Positions 61,801 to 64,000 of a DNA stretch of 64,000 bases are shown piece after piece. Under the pieces are notes generated by a model. The model worked only from the letters and a program-made list of their open reading frames with translations, was not told where the DNA came from and searched no databases. The stretch is taken from positions 6,840,573-6,904,572 of the forward strand of contig CM030934.1 of NCBI GenBank assembly GCA_018136815.1. The letters run 5' to 3'. How positions within the stretch are numbered: the stretch's first letter is position 1; each line of letters begins with the position of its first letter. The DNA is from Isochrysis galbana (taxonomy: Eukaryota > Haptophyta > Isochrysidales > Isochrysidaceae). Both the position numbers and the translations under genes were made by a program.

Positions 61801-64000
61801 CTCGTCTCGAGAAAGACTGGGAAAAGATGTCCGACCACCCGAGGCACCCCACCGACAAGAGAGGCCTGGGATACACTAGTCCCAAGCTATCACCCTGCAC
61901 CGCTACCAACGAGGACGACGCCTCTAGACCCTCTGCCACGATAGCGGCAGTCGGATTACCCGAAGAGACGACGATCACCATGACGACGAATTCACCCGAG
62001 CAACCACGCTGTCGACCAACCCCGTCCCCGTCCGACACCATCGCACACGTGACCGCGCACCGACCGGATAGCGTCGTGGATACCCTACCATCTGCCTACC
62101 CAAGGCATTGCCTATATGTTCGAGACCTAGTGGTCTGCCGCTCCGGCGAGGCTACCGGCAAAGAAGGAGTTATCTTAGCCGACTCCGCTCTCACGGTCAA
62201 CAATACACTCGCTGACACCGGAGCTGGCCCGTCGGTCGTGACCACTTCCCTCTTGTCCAGCCTACCCAAAGACGCATGCGTCGAGCGGCTGCCGCAAGCC
62301 GTAGTGACACCGCTCCATGGCCCAGACGGCCTACCTCTTATCACGCGAGGCAAGGCTCGGATCGTTTTCTCCGTCGGTGGATTTCTCTTTCGTCATACGT
62401 TCATGGTGATTGAAGGCAACCCGATGCTGCTGCTCGGGAACGACTTCTTAGCTACGCACGCCGCTTCGATTCAGCTCGCCTCCGACAGCACGGACGGCTC
62501 TATCACCCTCGGTGCTCCATCCACGGTGGCTCCTCTTGAGGTTAATGGCAGTCCAAGCCCCGACGCTCCGCCGATCTTTCGCGTCTCGACGTCACCGATA
62601 GCGGTGGTCCCTGTCAGCATGACTTGTGCACAGGTCTGTCCGACCTCCGCGAACCCAATCACGACTGACTTCTTCCGAGGGCCGCAGGCCACCAAAAACG
62701 ACAACCAGCTAGTCACCGAGCCTCTCTTCAGCACGGCCGATGAGTTTGCCGCCAAAGCGCCGGCATCATGTGGCTCCGAGTACCTCCTATACACCCACGA
62801 ACCTATCACGATCCCGGCCTATCATCGGGCAACGTTTCACGTCCGAATTCCGCTAGCTCTTCGAGAACACGAAGACTGCGCCATGCTCGTGGACCGACTC
62901 CCTACGCGTGAAACGATCGATAGCTCTCCTCTCGTCATTCCCCAAGTAGAGAGGTCGAACTCCGACCACACCATCGCGGTTACGGTGGTCAACACTGACC
63001 CCAAACCTCTACACCTTCCGTCGTTCCATCCTGTAGCTTCGCTACAGGTTCGATTCAAAATTCACGCTGGAACATATCGCCGCGTCGGGGCCGTTAACTC
63101 GCCGGATGTGATTGAGTCGCTCGACGAGGACCAGCGTAAGCTCCTCGAGGCAGCCAAGATCGACCCCGAAGGCCGTCTCTCGATGCCCCAACGTGAACAA
63201 GTTCGTCGTCTACTGGCCCGACGTATCGCTGCTTTCGCAATTGACCCGACCAACCCGAATCACACTCACGTGATGGAGGTAGAGCTACCGCTCAACCCTG
63301 GAGCCGAAGCTCACCGCCACGCACCGTCTAGAGTTGGACGAGAGGGTGAGAAGATCATAGAGGACGAAGTTTGCAAGATGGAGTCCGCGGGCATCATTAG
63401 GAAATCAAATTCGTCGTGGGCCTCTCGAGTCGTGCTAGTCACTAAGAAGGATGGCTCCGTACGTTTCTGCGTAGATTATCGCGACGTCAACTCCAAGCTT
63501 CGTCTAGAGGACAGCCCTCTTCCCCTCACGGTAGAAGCCATCGACCGATTGTCGTCCGGCCAAGGCAACCTTGATTCTCTATTCCTTTGCACCCTGGACC
63601 TGGCATCTGGTTTCTGGGGTATACCGATCAAAGAGTCCGATAAACATATCACCGCGTTCACTACTCATCGCGGCAAGTACGAGTTCAATTACTTGCCTTT
63701 TGGTGTTCAATCCGGTCCCTCGTATATGTGCCGCCTCATGGACGCCGCTCTCGGTGGGCTGGCATGGGAGATTTGTATGCCATACTTGGATGATGTCGGC
63801 GCCTGGTCGACAGGCGTAGGTGACTCGCTGCAGGCCAGGGAAGAGTCGTCATTCCAACAAATGTTACACCGTCTTGATCTTGTCTTGGAACGTCTCATCT
63901 GGGCGGGCCTCACTTGCAAGATGTCGAAATGCGTTTTCTTTGCCACCTCGGCTGAATATCTCGGCCACGTTGTTTCGCGTGAAGGTCTTCGGATGGATCC
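58816..64000 (+). pseudogene. Second copy of copy B middle part (B'), runs off window
   Basis: Matches 51218-56404 almost base for base, offset 7,598 falling to 7,596. Differences are single-base indels crowded in the first 450 bases after the gap plus one near 60446, which break the frame. The TGA of copy B recurs at 59950-59952. The rest is open through protease and RT (YLDD near 63784) to the window end. The methyltransferase-like domain is at about 60610-61203. Likely a haplotype or collapsed-repeat duplication joined through the gap. Confidence 0.85.

Noticed and set aside
58816..64000. A third independent retrotransposon copy as evidence of domain conservation
   Set aside because: Near-identity with copy B and indels clustered at the gap mean it is not independent evidence.

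Overview
This is a fragment of a nuclear genome from a eukaryotic alga. Three genes encode proteins with ER-type signal peptides or plastid leaders: an FKBP with a twin-arginine lumen leader, a nucleoside diphosphate kinase with a signal peptide, and a fatty acid hydroxylase-like membrane protein. Spliceosomal introns are visible, several with GTGCGC donors. Genes are sparse and DNA is GC-rich, full of G-runs and GA/CT microsatellites. A haptophyte or another alga with a red-lineage secondary plastid fits best; this is inference and I cannot name the species. Two runs of 100 N (12796-12895 and 58716-58815) mark scaffold joins.

Layout. 1-3.7 kb: a decayed minus-strand LINE. 4-10 kb: host genes (FKBP minus, NDK minus, EEF2KMT-like methyltransferase plus). 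10.2-12.8 kb: a second LINE, plus strand, ending in the first gap. 12.9-22.7 kb: Ty3/Gypsy chromodomain retrotransposon copy A, with a long intact pol, then a 2.3 kb LTR-leader-LTR palindrome to 24.05 kb. 24.2-25.5 kb: a Harbinger-type transposase scrap and a solo LTR with a 5-bp target duplication. 27-29.7 kb: a large organellar-RNA-type helical-repeat protein gene. 30-38 kb: mostly non-genic repeats with a CMC4 homologue and a HAD-like gene. 39.2-40.2 kb: fatty acid hydroxylase-like gene. 40.8-42.8 kb: two short retroelement insertions with 16-17 bp target duplications. 43.3-45.9 kb: a multi-exon Val/Lys/Glu-repeat (alveolin/articulin-like) gene. 47.4-58.7 kb: inverted LTR pieces and damaged retrotransposon copy B. 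58.8-64 kb: a near-identical second copy of the middle of B.

The most interesting system is the Ty3/Gypsy family. Its polyprotein carries, between Gag and protease, a phage-type cytosine-C5-methyltransferase-like domain (motifs PPCTYL and ENP). The domain is kept at roughly 80-85% identity between two otherwise diverged copies, whereas the flanking linkers are not alignable by eye. In both copies pol follows gag in the same reading frame after a single UAG, suggesting readthrough. A second notable system is a LINE-related family whose copies begin with a short hairpin of changing sequence but preserved pairing just before a conserved ATGGAGCGCGC start; two copies are short insertions with target duplications. 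A third is a solo LTR of the Ty3 family that contains a tRNA-like A box and a sevenfold tandem array of a 22-bp B-box unit.
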